A stretch of DNA of 64,000 nt from JAJUJL01 sp041736465 (GTDB taxonomy: Bacteria; Chloroflexota; Anaerolineae; Anaerolineales; UBA4823): positions 24,589 to 88,588 of the forward strand of contig JBGSTO010000466.1 in assembly GCA_041736465.1 (NCBI GenBank), read 5' to 3'. The position numbers were made by a program, and so were the translations under genes. The notes under the pieces are model-generated. The model searched no databases. It was not told the DNA's origin and worked only from the letters and a program-made list of their open reading frames with translations. This document shows positions 23,152 through 30,831 of this stretch, piece by piece. How positions within the stretch are numbered: position 1 is the first letter of the stretch; every line of letters starts with the position of its first letter.

Positions 23152-25587
23152 TCACTCGCTCAGCGCTGCTTTCCAAACCAGATTGGCAACCCGACTGACC
23201 TCAGCCGGGTTGCTGTTTTCTAGCACCAGCGCCAGTGCGAAGGGAGTGCCTTGCCAGGTTTTCAGGGTTCCGCCCAGGTAGATTGCCACCTGCTCCGATG
23301 GGCTTTGATCCGATAGTACAGTCAGCTCCCATCCCCAGCCATCCGGATTGAGCCAGCTTCCAGTTTTTGCGGTGATCCAGGCTGGTTCTAACATCTGTAT
23401 GGACTGGCCCTCTGCTGAAAGATGCACCCAGCCTGCCAAGGGGGTTTTGACTGCACTGGTCATCCAGGGTGTGTGGAACGTGCCTTCATTGCTGAATACT
23501 GCTGCCAGCGAAGCTAGCTGGAGAGGGGTGATTTGATCAGGTAGCGTGACGGGCGCTGCCTGCCCCATCGAAGCAACTTCACCGGGCAGATTCAGAGTTC
23601 CTACCGCGAAATCCTCCGGCAGTAATTGTTCCAGGAGCTGTGCTGAGGGATAATTTCCCAGCACGGCGCGATTGAGCAGGGGAGCAGTTTCATCCGAGAT
23701 AAGCCTCTCCCAATCCTGATCCAGATGATTGGCATCGAATCCCGGATGGGAAGACATGGCGATGATTTGACCGCTGTTGGCCTCCAATAGCACCAGGGCG
23801 CCGGTAAGGCCGTTCATCGCCTGATCGGCGGCTGCCTGCAAGCTCAAATCCAGGGTGGTGCGAACGTCCAGCCCGGGAGGAGGTTGCCCGTACAGCAGTT
23901 GGTTCCATAGGATCGTGTAAAGGGGAACGCCTTGCAAGCCGCGTAAGTACTCATCCATACCGGCTTCCAGCCCCGATTGACCGTAAACAGGATGGCTGTA
24001 GCCAATGATCGTACTCAAGGGGGGATAGCTCACGCTGCGTGCCAGGCTGCCAGGAGTGCCGGTAGACTCAGCTAATGCAGTACCATTGCGATCCAGGATT
24101 GCACCCCGGCGAACGAAACGATCGGCGATAGCTCGCCGGGCGTTATCCGTTCGCGCCAGCAGGTCTGGGCTGCGGGCAACTGCCCACCAGCCTGCTGACA
24201 TGGCAGTTATTGCCAGGGCAGTCAAAAGCCCACCGGATACTGCCAGATAGGCATTGAAATTCGCCAGTGGGGCGGGTTGATTTTCCTCGGGCTGGTCGCT
24301 CACTTTCAAGAGAAACAAAAGCGCCAGGTAAGAGGTGAGCAGAGAAGAACCGCCGTACGAAACGAAAGGAAAGGTAACCCCGGTTAATGGCAGCAGGCGC
24401 AGATTCCCGGCAGCGATCAACAGTGCCTGTCCGGCCAGGTGAGCAGAAAGACCGGCTGCAAGGTAGCGACGGAAAGGATCGGGCGCCAAAATGGCGGCGC
24501 GCAGACCTCGCAGCGCCAGGATTCCCACCAGGGCCAGTAAGATGATTGCGCCAATCAAGCCGCTTTCCTCACTGATGGCTGTGAAGATGAAGTCGGAGTG
24601 CGGCACTGGTACCAGGTTGGGATTACCCAACCCTGGGCCGCGTCCAATAATGCCACCATTGGCAACTGCGATCAGCGATTGTACGATCTGGTAAGAACGA
24701 CCAGAGGGATCAGCCCAGGGGTTTTGCCAGGCTTCTACTCGCAGGCGGACAAGGTCGAACAGAATATAACCGACGATACCTGCCAGCACTAAAGCCACAG
24801 CGGTGCTGACCAGAATGCGGCGCTTACCGGTAGCAAAGTAAGCGATAACTGCGTATAGATATAGGAAGATTGTCGCCGTGCCCAAATCCCTCTGTGCGAC
24901 GAGCAGAGCCAGAGCCAGGCCTGTCATCAACAGCGTGGGCGCCAATAATGGAAGCAACGTTGCTCCGGTAGCAGGTTTCACCCTGGCGAGGCGGGAGTTT
25001 GCGGTAACTCCAGCATACCCGGCGAGGTAGGCTGCCAGGTAGATAATCAGCAGCAGCTTCAGCGGTTCGGAAGGCTGCAAGTAAAGGCCGCAGCATCCCA
25101 GCCACATGCGCGGTCCTGCGCCAAGAGGGTTGGTGCCGAATATGAGGGTTAATCCGGTAAGCAGCAGTCCAGCAGTCAGCCAGAGGTACTTGTATCTTCG
25201 TAAGTAAGATAAATCCTTGGGCAGGCGCATGAGAAGCCACAAGGCAAATGCAGCAACAACCAGCCAGGCAGTCTGGCGCAGACCCAGCCCGGGGAATAGT
25301 CTCCAGACGGTCAGCGTTCCCCACCCTGTCAGCAATGCGGCAACGGGCAGCATGAGTGGATCTCGGTTTGGCAGCCAGCGGGAAAGCTGCCAGTGAACGA
25401 CCCATATCAGCAGCCCCCAAATCGCGACCACCAGCCAGTGATCCCAGCGAAGGCTCGCGCCGAGGGAACGGGCGCGCACGAGCGGCGACAGACTGAACGC
25501 TGCCGACCACAGGCACAGAAAACCACCTACCAGGAAAAGCAGGCGTCGTTCGAGCGTTCTTGGCTTAGAGAACGGCGAGACTTGCAT
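23152..25587 (-). CDS. SEDS glycosyltransferase (RodA/FtsW) fused to a degenerate penicillin-binding domain
   Basis: This is an 811-residue fusion. Residues 1-about 430 are a SEDS peptidoglycan polymerase with about ten helices, GRGPGLGNPNLVPVPHSDFIF (split here as GLGNPNLVPVPHS plus DFIF) carrying the conserved Asp332, and PFVSYGGSS near 410. After a further helix, residues about 480-811 resemble a class B PBP: RRGAILDRNGTALA, YSHPVYGQSGLE, TTLDLSLQAAAD, LLNRAV. The catalytic SxxK is absent (YPSAQLLEQ at 646-654), the segment that should hold SxN is missing, but KTG (741-743) remains. So polymerization is likely and transpeptidation is not. It is downstream of mtnP, 20 bases apart. Confidence 0.88.
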   Translation of the reverse strand: MQVSPFSKPRTLERRLLFLVGGFLCLWSAAFSLSPLVRARSLGASLRWDHWLVVAIWGLLIWVVHWQLSRWLPNRDPLMLPVAALLTGWGTLTVWRLFPGLGLRQTAWLVVAAFALWLLMRLPKDLSYLRRYKYLWLTAGLLLTGLTLIFGTNPLGAGPRMWLGCCGLYLQPSEPLKLLLIIYLAAYLAGYAGVTANSRLARVKPATGATLLPLLAPTLLMTGLALALLVAQRDLGTATIFLYLYAVIAYFATGKRRILVSTAVALVLAGIVGYILFDLVRLRVEAWQNPWADPSGRSYQIVQSLIAVANGGIIGRGPGLGNPNLVPVPHSDFIFTAISEESGLIGAIILLALVGILALRGLRAAILAPDPFRRYLAAGLSAHLAGQALLIAAGNLRLLPLTGVTFPFVSYGGSSLLTSYLALLFLLKVSDQPEENQPAPLANFNAYLAVSGGLLTALAITAMSAGWWAVARSPDLLARTDNARRAIADRFVRRGAILDRNGTALAESTGTPGSLARSVSYPPLSTIIGYSHPVYGQSGLEAGMDEYLRGLQGVPLYTILWNQLLYGQPPPGLDVRTTLDLSLQAAADQAMNGLTGALVLLEANSGQIIAMSSHPGFDANHLDQDWERLISDETAPLLNRAVLGNYPSAQLLEQLLPEDFAVGTLNLPGEVASMGQAAPVTLPDQITPLQLASLAAVFSNEGTFHTPWMTSAVKTPLAGWVHLSAEGQSIQMLEPAWITAKTGSWLNPDGWGWELTVLSDQSPSEQVAIYLGGTLKTWQGTPFALALVLENSNPAEVSRVANLVWKAALSE

Positions 25588-25607
25588 ACAGTGCCAATAA
25601 TGATCTG

Positions 25608-26471
25608 CTATCCCAGGTATTTACCCGTCAGGGGTTTTAACCGCTGGCGAACTTCTGGCGCGATCAGGTCAGGCCGGGTGATGATCGCGCCGGATAAGGA
25701 CGAAGAACAGGAGCAGTCGCGCACTTCACTCAAGGTTCTCGCTAAGTGGTGGAGAGTTTTATAAACCAGCTCCCGGTTGTGATGCAGAACTTCTGTGATC
25801 ATCTCTACGCTGACAGGTTTTTCAGTAATGTGCCACACATCGTAGTCGGTTACATGATTCATCACGGAGTAGCACATCTCAGCCTCACGTGCCAGGAAAA
25901 CCTCGGGCGCTGTGCTCATATTGATCACCGACATGCCCCAGGCACGAAAGATATTCGATTCGCTGCGGGTTGAAAAGCGAGGGCCTTCGATAGTGATCAA
26001 TGCACCCCCGAGATGTGTCACCCCCGTGGAGGCTTTTACTGCCTCAGTAAGCTGGCGGCTCAGGTCCGCACAGAATGGATCGGCCACGCCGATGTGTACG
26101 GCGATGCCATCCTCGAAAAATGTGCGCGCACGCTGCCGGGTGAAGTCAAATATTTGATCGGGTATAACAATATCACCAGGGGCAAAATCATCGCGTAATG
26201 ATCCGCAAGCGCTGATGCTGACAACGCGCTCGACGCCAAGCTCCTTGAGTGCATAGATATTGGCGCGATAGGGAACCTGAGAGGCTGAGAGCTTATGACC
26301 GGTACCGTGGCGTGCTAAAAAAGCTACCCGCAATCCGTCCAGGCTGCCGGTGATAATCGGGGCGCTGGGCTTACCATAGGGTGTATCTGGAAAGAACTCT
26401 TCAATTTCCTGCAGGCCGGGCATACTATCCAGCCCTGAGCCTCCGATGACCGCAAAACTGATTTTGCTCAT
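25608..26471 (-). CDS. mtnP: S-methyl-5'-thioadenosine phosphorylase
   Basis: This 287-residue purine nucleoside phosphorylase-fold enzyme splits methylthioadenosine, a by-product of polyamine synthesis, into adenine and methylthioribose-1-phosphate. Markers are IGGSGLDSMPGL at the N-terminus, LARHGTGH, SISACGSLRDDFAPGDIVIP, IEGPRFSTRSE and NMSTAPEVFLAREAEMCYS. GGAG eight bases upstream supports 26471 over the longer frame to 26486. It lies between two FHA genes and the SEDS-PBP gene on one strand, a metabolic gene inside a cell-wall regulation cluster. Confidence 0.93.
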   Translation of the reverse strand: MSKISFAVIGGSGLDSMPGLQEIEEFFPDTPYGKPSAPIITGSLDGLRVAFLARHGTGHKLSASQVPYRANIYALKELGVERVVSISACGSLRDDFAPGDIVIPDQIFDFTRQRARTFFEDGIAVHIGVADPFCADLSRQLTEAVKASTGVTHLGGALITIEGPRFSTRSESNIFRAWGMSVINMSTAPEVFLAREAEMCYSVMNHVTDYDVWHITEKPVSVEMITEVLHHNRELVYKTLHHLARTLSEVRDCSCSSSLSGAIITRPDLIAPEVRQRLKPLTGKYLG

Positions 26472-26532
26472 TTTGGTACTCCACATGTTTTTTTGGGTAT
26501 TTGAGCCTGCAATGGCTGTCTGTCCCCTGAGC

Positions 26533-26955
26533 TTACTCCAGCGTTATCGACAGGGTTACCTGACCGCAGCGCACCTGGTCGCCGCTTGTCAGAACGGTAG
26601 GTAGTTTGACGGGCTCATGATTAAGGAAAGTTCCATTGGTCGAGTGAAGGTCATCAATCCACCACTGCCCCTGCCTGAAATATAAACGGGCATGCTGGGC
26701 TGAGACCGTCGTGTTATCCAGTGTGCAGTTACAGGCGATATCGCGCCCGACCAGAACTTCTGGGTCTGTAAAGCGCATGGGATAGATCTCACCTTCCCGG
26801 TCGTAGTGAATGATGATCGGCGAGGGGAGCTGCGGAATGGCGCGAGAGCCGAATTGGCGCAGGTCCTGCCAAAGCATGTAGAAAACTGCTCCCAGGAACA
26901 CCAACAGCAAACCTGCCATCAAGAAACGAAGCACAAGGAACACTTGAACAGTCAT
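26533..26955 (-). CDS. Membrane-anchored FHA-domain protein (FhaB-like)
   Basis: This 140-residue protein has one N-terminal membrane helix (residues 5-29), then a forkhead-associated domain: VLVGRDIACNCTLDNTTVSAQHARLYFRQGQWW is the phosphothreonine-binding face (Gly-Arg, then Ser-x-x-His), followed by HSTNGTFLN. FHA domains read phosphothreonine placed by Ser/Thr kinases. The layout matches actinobacterial FhaB (FipA), which works in septation. Only 17 bases separate it from the larger FHA gene upstream; no PknB or PstP gene is nearby. Confidence 0.88.
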   Translation of the reverse strand: MTVQVFLVLRFLMAGLLLVFLGAVFYMLWQDLRQFGSRAIPQLPSPIIIHYDREGEIYPMRFTDPEVLVGRDIACNCTLDNTTVSAQHARLYFRQGQWWIDDLHSTNGTFLNHEPVKLPTVLTSGDQVRCGQVTLSITLE

Positions 26956-26972
26956 CGGCGTATTGGTTGTGA

Positions 26973-27740
26973 TTAACCGGATGGCTCTAGACGTTGAGTC
27001 TCACCGGGCATATCACTATCCTGCCCGTAAACCAGGGGAACTCCGGCGAGTGAAATGACGTCACCGGGATGCAGCACATATTGATGCACGCGATGCTCAT
27101 TGACAAAAGTGCCGCCAGTCGAATCTAAATCAAATATCACATACCTGCCGCGAATGGCGCGCAATTGGGCGTGCAAGCGAGACACGCGTGTATCGTCGAT
27201 GACAAGCTGATTATCCGGTCTGCGACCGATATTGATGACGGTGTGCTCGAGTGAGAAGATCTGGGTTCCATTGACAATTAAAAAGGCTTTATCAGGCAGT
27301 GATGCTGCGACCACAGATTCCTCAGGAGTCAGGTCGGATGTGTGGGAAATCATTTCAGGTTTGATGTGTGCTTCTACCTGCACAAACCTGAGCGGGGCTT
27401 CATTTGCCTCACTGATTCGAATCGTTAATGGGCCTAAGAGGCGCGCACCGCTATCTGCCAGCGTTGTACGCAGCGCCCCGGATAATTCCTCGATCACCTG
27501 TGGATGATCGTGTAATTTTTTGGCTGCGGATGGATTCAGGCTGATAATAAATAGATTGGGAGCTGCAATCTGATCTCCGGTCATTACTTTTAGACCCGAC
27601 TGTAGCGCTTCAACCATGTGGTGTGCCAGTTCATCGAACTCACCATCTGGGCCGAGCAGGTGTGCAGCGATACCCTCGACAATGTGCTGCAAATTCGCTT
27701 CTAACTCATCCAACCTGGACTTAAAATAGGTCAATCGCAT
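26973..27740 (-). CDS. DUF3662 and FHA-domain protein (FhaA-like)
   Basis: This 255-residue protein combines an N-terminal DUF3662/FhaA_N domain (SRLDELEANLQHIVEG, then LFIISLNP and LRTTLADSGARLLGPL) with a C-terminal FHA domain (INIGRRPDNQLVIDDTRVSRLHA, STGGTFVNEHRV). Mycobacterial FhaA has this architecture and interacts with cell-wall regulators such as the pseudokinase MviN. GGGAG five bases upstream sets the ATG at 27740. It heads the reverse-strand run FHA-FHA-mtnP-SEDS/PBP and is divergent from archease. Confidence 0.9.
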   Translation of the reverse strand: MRLTYFKSRLDELEANLQHIVEGIAAHLLGPDGEFDELAHHMVEALQSGLKVMTGDQIAAPNLFIISLNPSAAKKLHDHPQVIEELSGALRTTLADSGARLLGPLTIRISEANEAPLRFVQVEAHIKPEMISHTSDLTPEESVVAASLPDKAFLIVNGTQIFSLEHTVINIGRRPDNQLVIDDTRVSRLHAQLRAIRGRYVIFDLDSTGGTFVNEHRVHQYVLHPGDVISLAGVPLVYGQDSDMPGETQRLEPSG

Positions 27741-27784
27741 TACAGCTCCCAAGCAGTGTTGGTGATCAGCAGTGGACGGAGTAC

Positions 27785-27790
27785 ATTATA
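27785..27790 (-). promoter_or_regulatory. -10 box of the FHA cluster
   Basis: The reverse strand has TATAAT 44 bases before the FhaA-like ATG. The -35 position carries no clear match. Confidence 0.45.
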
Positions 27791-27829
27791 CATGCTTTGA
27801 AGTCGTTTTTCTGAGCCAGCTAAGGGGCA

Positions 27830-27838
27830 TGCTATAAT
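27830..27838 (+). promoter_or_regulatory. Extended -10 promoter of archease-rtcB
   Basis: TGCTATAAT is a perfect extended -10 box 32 bases before the archease ATG. It is divergent from the FHA-cluster promoter 40 bases away. Confidence 0.6.
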
Positions 27839-27870
27839 GAAATCACCGCGCAGCGTGGAGGCGCCTGGAA

Positions 27871-28281
27871 ATGCAGGGCAGCTCTGGGTATTGTGAGCGT
27901 GAACATACTGCCGATTGGGAGTTGGAAGTCTGGGCGACAGACCTGGAGGGTTTATTCGAATCTGCGGCCCGCGGGATGTTTGCCATGTGCGGCGCCAGGG
28001 GCAGGCCGGATGAGCGGCAGGTGCACAAATTCAGCCTGGAAGCTGTAGACTACGAAAGCCTGCTGGTGTCTTTCTTGCAAGAACTGCTGTATCTTTCCGA
28101 GATGGAAGGACGGTTTATCGACACCTACGAGCTGCATATCGAACCATACCATTTTGAAGCGGTGGTCGCCGGGACGCCGTTAGCTGGCTTAGATAAAGAA
28201 ATCAAAGCGGTTACCTATCACAATCTTAAGATTGTGCCCACAGAAGACGGGCTGCGAGTGAGGATTGTTTTCGACGTATAG
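27871..28281 (+). CDS. Archease (RtcB activator)
   Basis: This is a 136-residue archease, a small protein that speeds guanylation and turnover of the RNA ligase RtcB. Family marks are the N-terminal EHTADWELEVWATDLEGLF, with the conserved His and Asp, and a C-terminal LRVRIVFDV that ends with an aspartate. GGAGG lies 8 or so bases upstream (GTGGAGGCGCC). It precedes rtcB by 36 bases on the same strand, the expected partner. Confidence 0.93.
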   Translation: MQGSSGYCEREHTADWELEVWATDLEGLFESAARGMFAMCGARGRPDERQVHKFSLEAVDYESLLVSFLQELLYLSEMEGRFIDTYELHIEPYHFEAVVAGTPLAGLDKEIKAVTYHNLKIVPTEDGLRVRIVFDV

Positions 28282-28317
28282 GCGTGCGTTCAGGGGGATG
28301 AGAAAGGATGGTGGAAG

Positions 28318-29769
28318 ATGATTGGACTGAAAGATCTAAAGCGGATCAGTGAATTTGAATGGGAAATTCCGCAAAGTTTTCGTCAGGATATGCAGGTGCC
28401 GGTGCGCATCTTTGCCACCCAATCGTTGTTGGAACAGGTGATGGATGATAAATCGCTGGAGCAGGCGGTAAACTCTGCCACGCTGCCGGGCCTGGTAGGT
28501 CACGTGGTGGTAATGCCGGATATGCACCAGGGGTATGGTTTTCCGATCGGAGGTGTGGCAGCCACGCGCTACCCGCAGGGTGTCATTTCCCCGGGTGCGA
28601 TTGGGTACGATATCAATTGTGGGGTAAGGCTGCTGGCATCGGCGATCGCTTACGACGAGGTGCAAGAGCACATTCCAGAGCTTGCCACGACGCTCAATCA
28701 CTACTGCCCCAGCGGGGTGGGCACCAAAGGGCATGTGCGAGTGAATGAAAAGGAGTTAGAGCAGGTATGCCGGGAGGGAAGCCGTTGGGCATATAAGCAG
28801 GGCTATGCGACCGAGGCTGACCTGCGCCGGACGGAGGAAAATGGGCAGCTTGAGGGGGCGGATCCTGCAAAGGTGAGCCCAAAGGCGAAGGTTCGCGGCA
28901 AGGAGCAAATCGGCACCCTGGGCGCAGGCAATCACTTCATAGAAGTGGATTTGATCGAGCAGGTATTCGATCCACAGGCTGCCCAGGCGATGGGTCTGGT
29001 GGAAGGCAACCTGGCCCTGCAGATCCACTGCGGCTCGCGCGGGTTCGGGCACCAGATCTGTACAGACTATGTGCAATCCTTTCAATCAGCGGTCCGGCGG
29101 TATAACATCCACCTGCCCGATCGCGAGCTGGTCTGCGCTCCTTTGAGTTCGCCAGAGGGACAGGACTACCTGGCGGCGATGCGCTGCGCTGCGAACTATG
29201 CTTTTGCCAACCGGCAGGTGCTGGCACACTTTGCGCGCCAGGCATTCGAGGAAGTGTTGGCTGGCAAAGTGCGAAATTTCGGGCTGTACCAGGTTTACGA
29301 TGTGGCCCATAACATGGGGAAGATCGAGACGCACACCATCGAAGGTCAGGCAATCAAAGTATGTGTCCACCGCAAAGGTGCTACGCGTGCCTTTGGTCCC
29401 GGTTTTTCTGGGCTGCCTGAGGAATATCGCCAGATTGGCCAACCTGTGTTGGTTCCGGGAAGCATGGGCACCGCGTCTTGGGTGTTGATTGGAACTCAGG
29501 CAAGCATGGAGCGTTCCTTTGGTTCTTCCTGCCATGGCGCCGGCAGGGTGATGAGCCGCAGTCAGGCCAAGCGTACGGTGCGCGGCGAGCAGCTGCGCGA
29601 TGATTTGCAGGCGCAAGGCGTGCAGGTAAGAGCCGGATCGATGGCAGGCCTGGCGGAAGAAGCCCCTCAAGCCTATAAAGACGTAGATAACGTGGTCAAT
29701 ACGGTCACCGGCGCAGGCATCGCCCGTAAGGTCGCAAGGCTGGTGCCAGTGGCTGTAATCAAAGGGTGA
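28318..29769 (+). CDS. rtcB: RNA-splicing ligase RtcB
   Basis: This 483-residue GTP- and Mn-dependent ligase joins RNA ends with 2',3'-cyclic phosphate (or 3'-phosphate) to 5'-OH, used in RNA repair and in tRNA splicing in other lineages. Metal and GTP sites are visible: VVMPDMHQGYGFPIGGVAA, GYDINCGVR, GTLGAGNHFIEVD, IHCGSRGFGHQ, and the guanylated histidine in SSCHGAGRVMSR. Length is normal and the archease gene is directly upstream. No RtcA or RtcR gene accompanies it. Confidence 0.96.
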   Translation: MIGLKDLKRISEFEWEIPQSFRQDMQVPVRIFATQSLLEQVMDDKSLEQAVNSATLPGLVGHVVVMPDMHQGYGFPIGGVAATRYPQGVISPGAIGYDINCGVRLLASAIAYDEVQEHIPELATTLNHYCPSGVGTKGHVRVNEKELEQVCREGSRWAYKQGYATEADLRRTEENGQLEGADPAKVSPKAKVRGKEQIGTLGAGNHFIEVDLIEQVFDPQAAQAMGLVEGNLALQIHCGSRGFGHQICTDYVQSFQSAVRRYNIHLPDRELVCAPLSSPEGQDYLAAMRCAANYAFANRQVLAHFARQAFEEVLAGKVRNFGLYQVYDVAHNMGKIETHTIEGQAIKVCVHRKGATRAFGPGFSGLPEEYRQIGQPVLVPGSMGTASWVLIGTQASMERSFGSSCHGAGRVMSRSQAKRTVRGEQLRDDLQAQGVQVRAGSMAGLAEEAPQAYKDVDNVVNTVTGAGIARKVARLVPVAVIKG

Positions 29770-29811
29770 TATTGGCTGCAGGTGGAACTACTAAGCGCCT
29801 GGGGTCGTCTA

Positions 29812-29817
29812 TATAAT
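29812..29817 (+). promoter_or_regulatory. -10 box of the lipoprotein gene
   Basis: TATAAT lies 22 bases before the lipoprotein ATG, which has its own GGAGG. No -35 match is seen. Confidence 0.45.
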
Positions 29818-29839
29818 AGCCAAAGCTATGGAGGTTTGA

Positions 29840-30349
29840 ATGCTACAGAAAATTGGATTGTTCTTTCTGGTTGTTAGTTTCCTGGTAACAGGCTGCATGC
29901 CGGTTCCCGGGCAGTTAGAGCCAGCAGCTACGCAGCCGGCGCCTGGCGAAGAAGTACCCAGCGGCGGTGATAAACCGGTGACCAGCGAAACTCCCGCATC
30001 CGGCAGCGCTCGCTCACCATTGGAGCCTTTGCCCAACGAAGATAAGTTTACCCGCGGTGAGGTGTTCGTCGAGGGCAGCAGCATACAGGTTTTGGAAAGC
30101 TCTCCGGTGCAGATTGTGCTGGTAGTGAGCGGGACCCTGCCTACACCTTGCCACCAACTGCGCATGGAGATGAAAAGCCCGGATGCGCAGAACAGGATCG
30201 ACCTGGAACTTTATACTCTGGTTGATCCAGAAATGATGTGCGTCCAGATGCTGGAGTTTTTTGAAGAACGCGTCAACCTGGGTAGTTTCCCCAGCGGAGA
30301 GTACGAAATTTACTTGAATGGGGAAATGGTGGGCGAGTTTACCAGCTGA
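29840..30349 (+). CDS. Hypothetical lipoprotein
   Basis: This 169-residue protein has a signal peptide with lipobox Cys19 (FLVTGC) and a Pro/Ala/Gly-rich linker to about residue 60. A compact domain follows (EVFVEGSSIQVLESSPVQIVLVVSGTLPTPCHQL, given in part as VEGSSIQVLESSPVQ) with two cysteines, CHQL and MMCVQM, that could form a disulfide outside the membrane. I do not recognise a family with confidence. GGAGG precedes the ATG. A strong hairpin terminator follows. Confidence 0.75.
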   Translation: MLQKIGLFFLVVSFLVTGCMPVPGQLEPAATQPAPGEEVPSGGDKPVTSETPASGSARSPLEPLPNEDKFTRGEVFVEGSSIQVLESSPVQIVLVVSGTLPTPCHQLRMEMKSPDAQNRIDLELYTLVDPEMMCVQMLEFFEERVNLGSFPSGEYEIYLNGEMVGEFTS

Positions 30350-30401
30350 GGCAAGAGAAGGTCGTAGAGCCAGTTAGCGATCCGGAGCTGGTGCTAAAGT
30401 A

Positions 30402-30439
30402 AACAGGGTGCAGTCCAAGGATTTGGACTGCACCCTGTT
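30402..30439. terminator. Bidirectional hairpin terminator
   Basis: A perfect 17-bp stem with a four-base loop (30402-30418 and 30423-30439), flanked by AT-rich sequence on both sides, sits between the convergent lipoprotein and PspC genes. Confidence 0.8.
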
Positions 30440-30465
30440 AAATATTTATCAACGAGGCGAGCGCA

Positions 30466-30660
30466 TTACTCGCTGGGGATGATCAACCACATCAGCAGAT
30501 ACAGTACGATACCCGGTACACCACCTGGCAGGAAAGCGATCAGAAACGCCAGGCGAAACCAGAAAGCGCTGACCCCGAAGAACTCTCCCAGGCCCCCGCA
30601 GATACCCAGGAGTATGCGGTTGCGGCGGGAACGGCGTAATGGCCCACGGCTGCTAGTCAT
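30466..30660 (-). CDS. PspC-domain membrane protein
   Basis: This 64-residue protein is a single PspC domain: basic N-terminus (RGPLRRSRRNRILLGICGGL), GEFFGVSAFWFRLAFLIAFL, then a second helix and the terminal LMWLIIPSE. PspC proteins take part in membrane-stress signalling in enterobacteria and actinobacteria. There is no partner psp gene beside it. AAGGAG precedes the ATG by 8 bases. Confidence 0.93.
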   Translation of the reverse strand: MTSSRGPLRRSRRNRILLGICGGLGEFFGVSAFWFRLAFLIAFLPGGVPGIVLYLLMWLIIPSE

Positions 30661-30831
30661 TGTATATCACTCCTTCTAATAATTTGCTTTTGGAAAACCA
30701 ATCTTACTCTGTTATACGTATCTTTAGGATGCAGGTTGCAAGACAGACGCGGTGGCATTATTAAGATTCTTCTGAGAAATCTTATAAATCCGATCTTATA
30801 GATTAGAATTAGACGGTACAGGTATCTTCGT

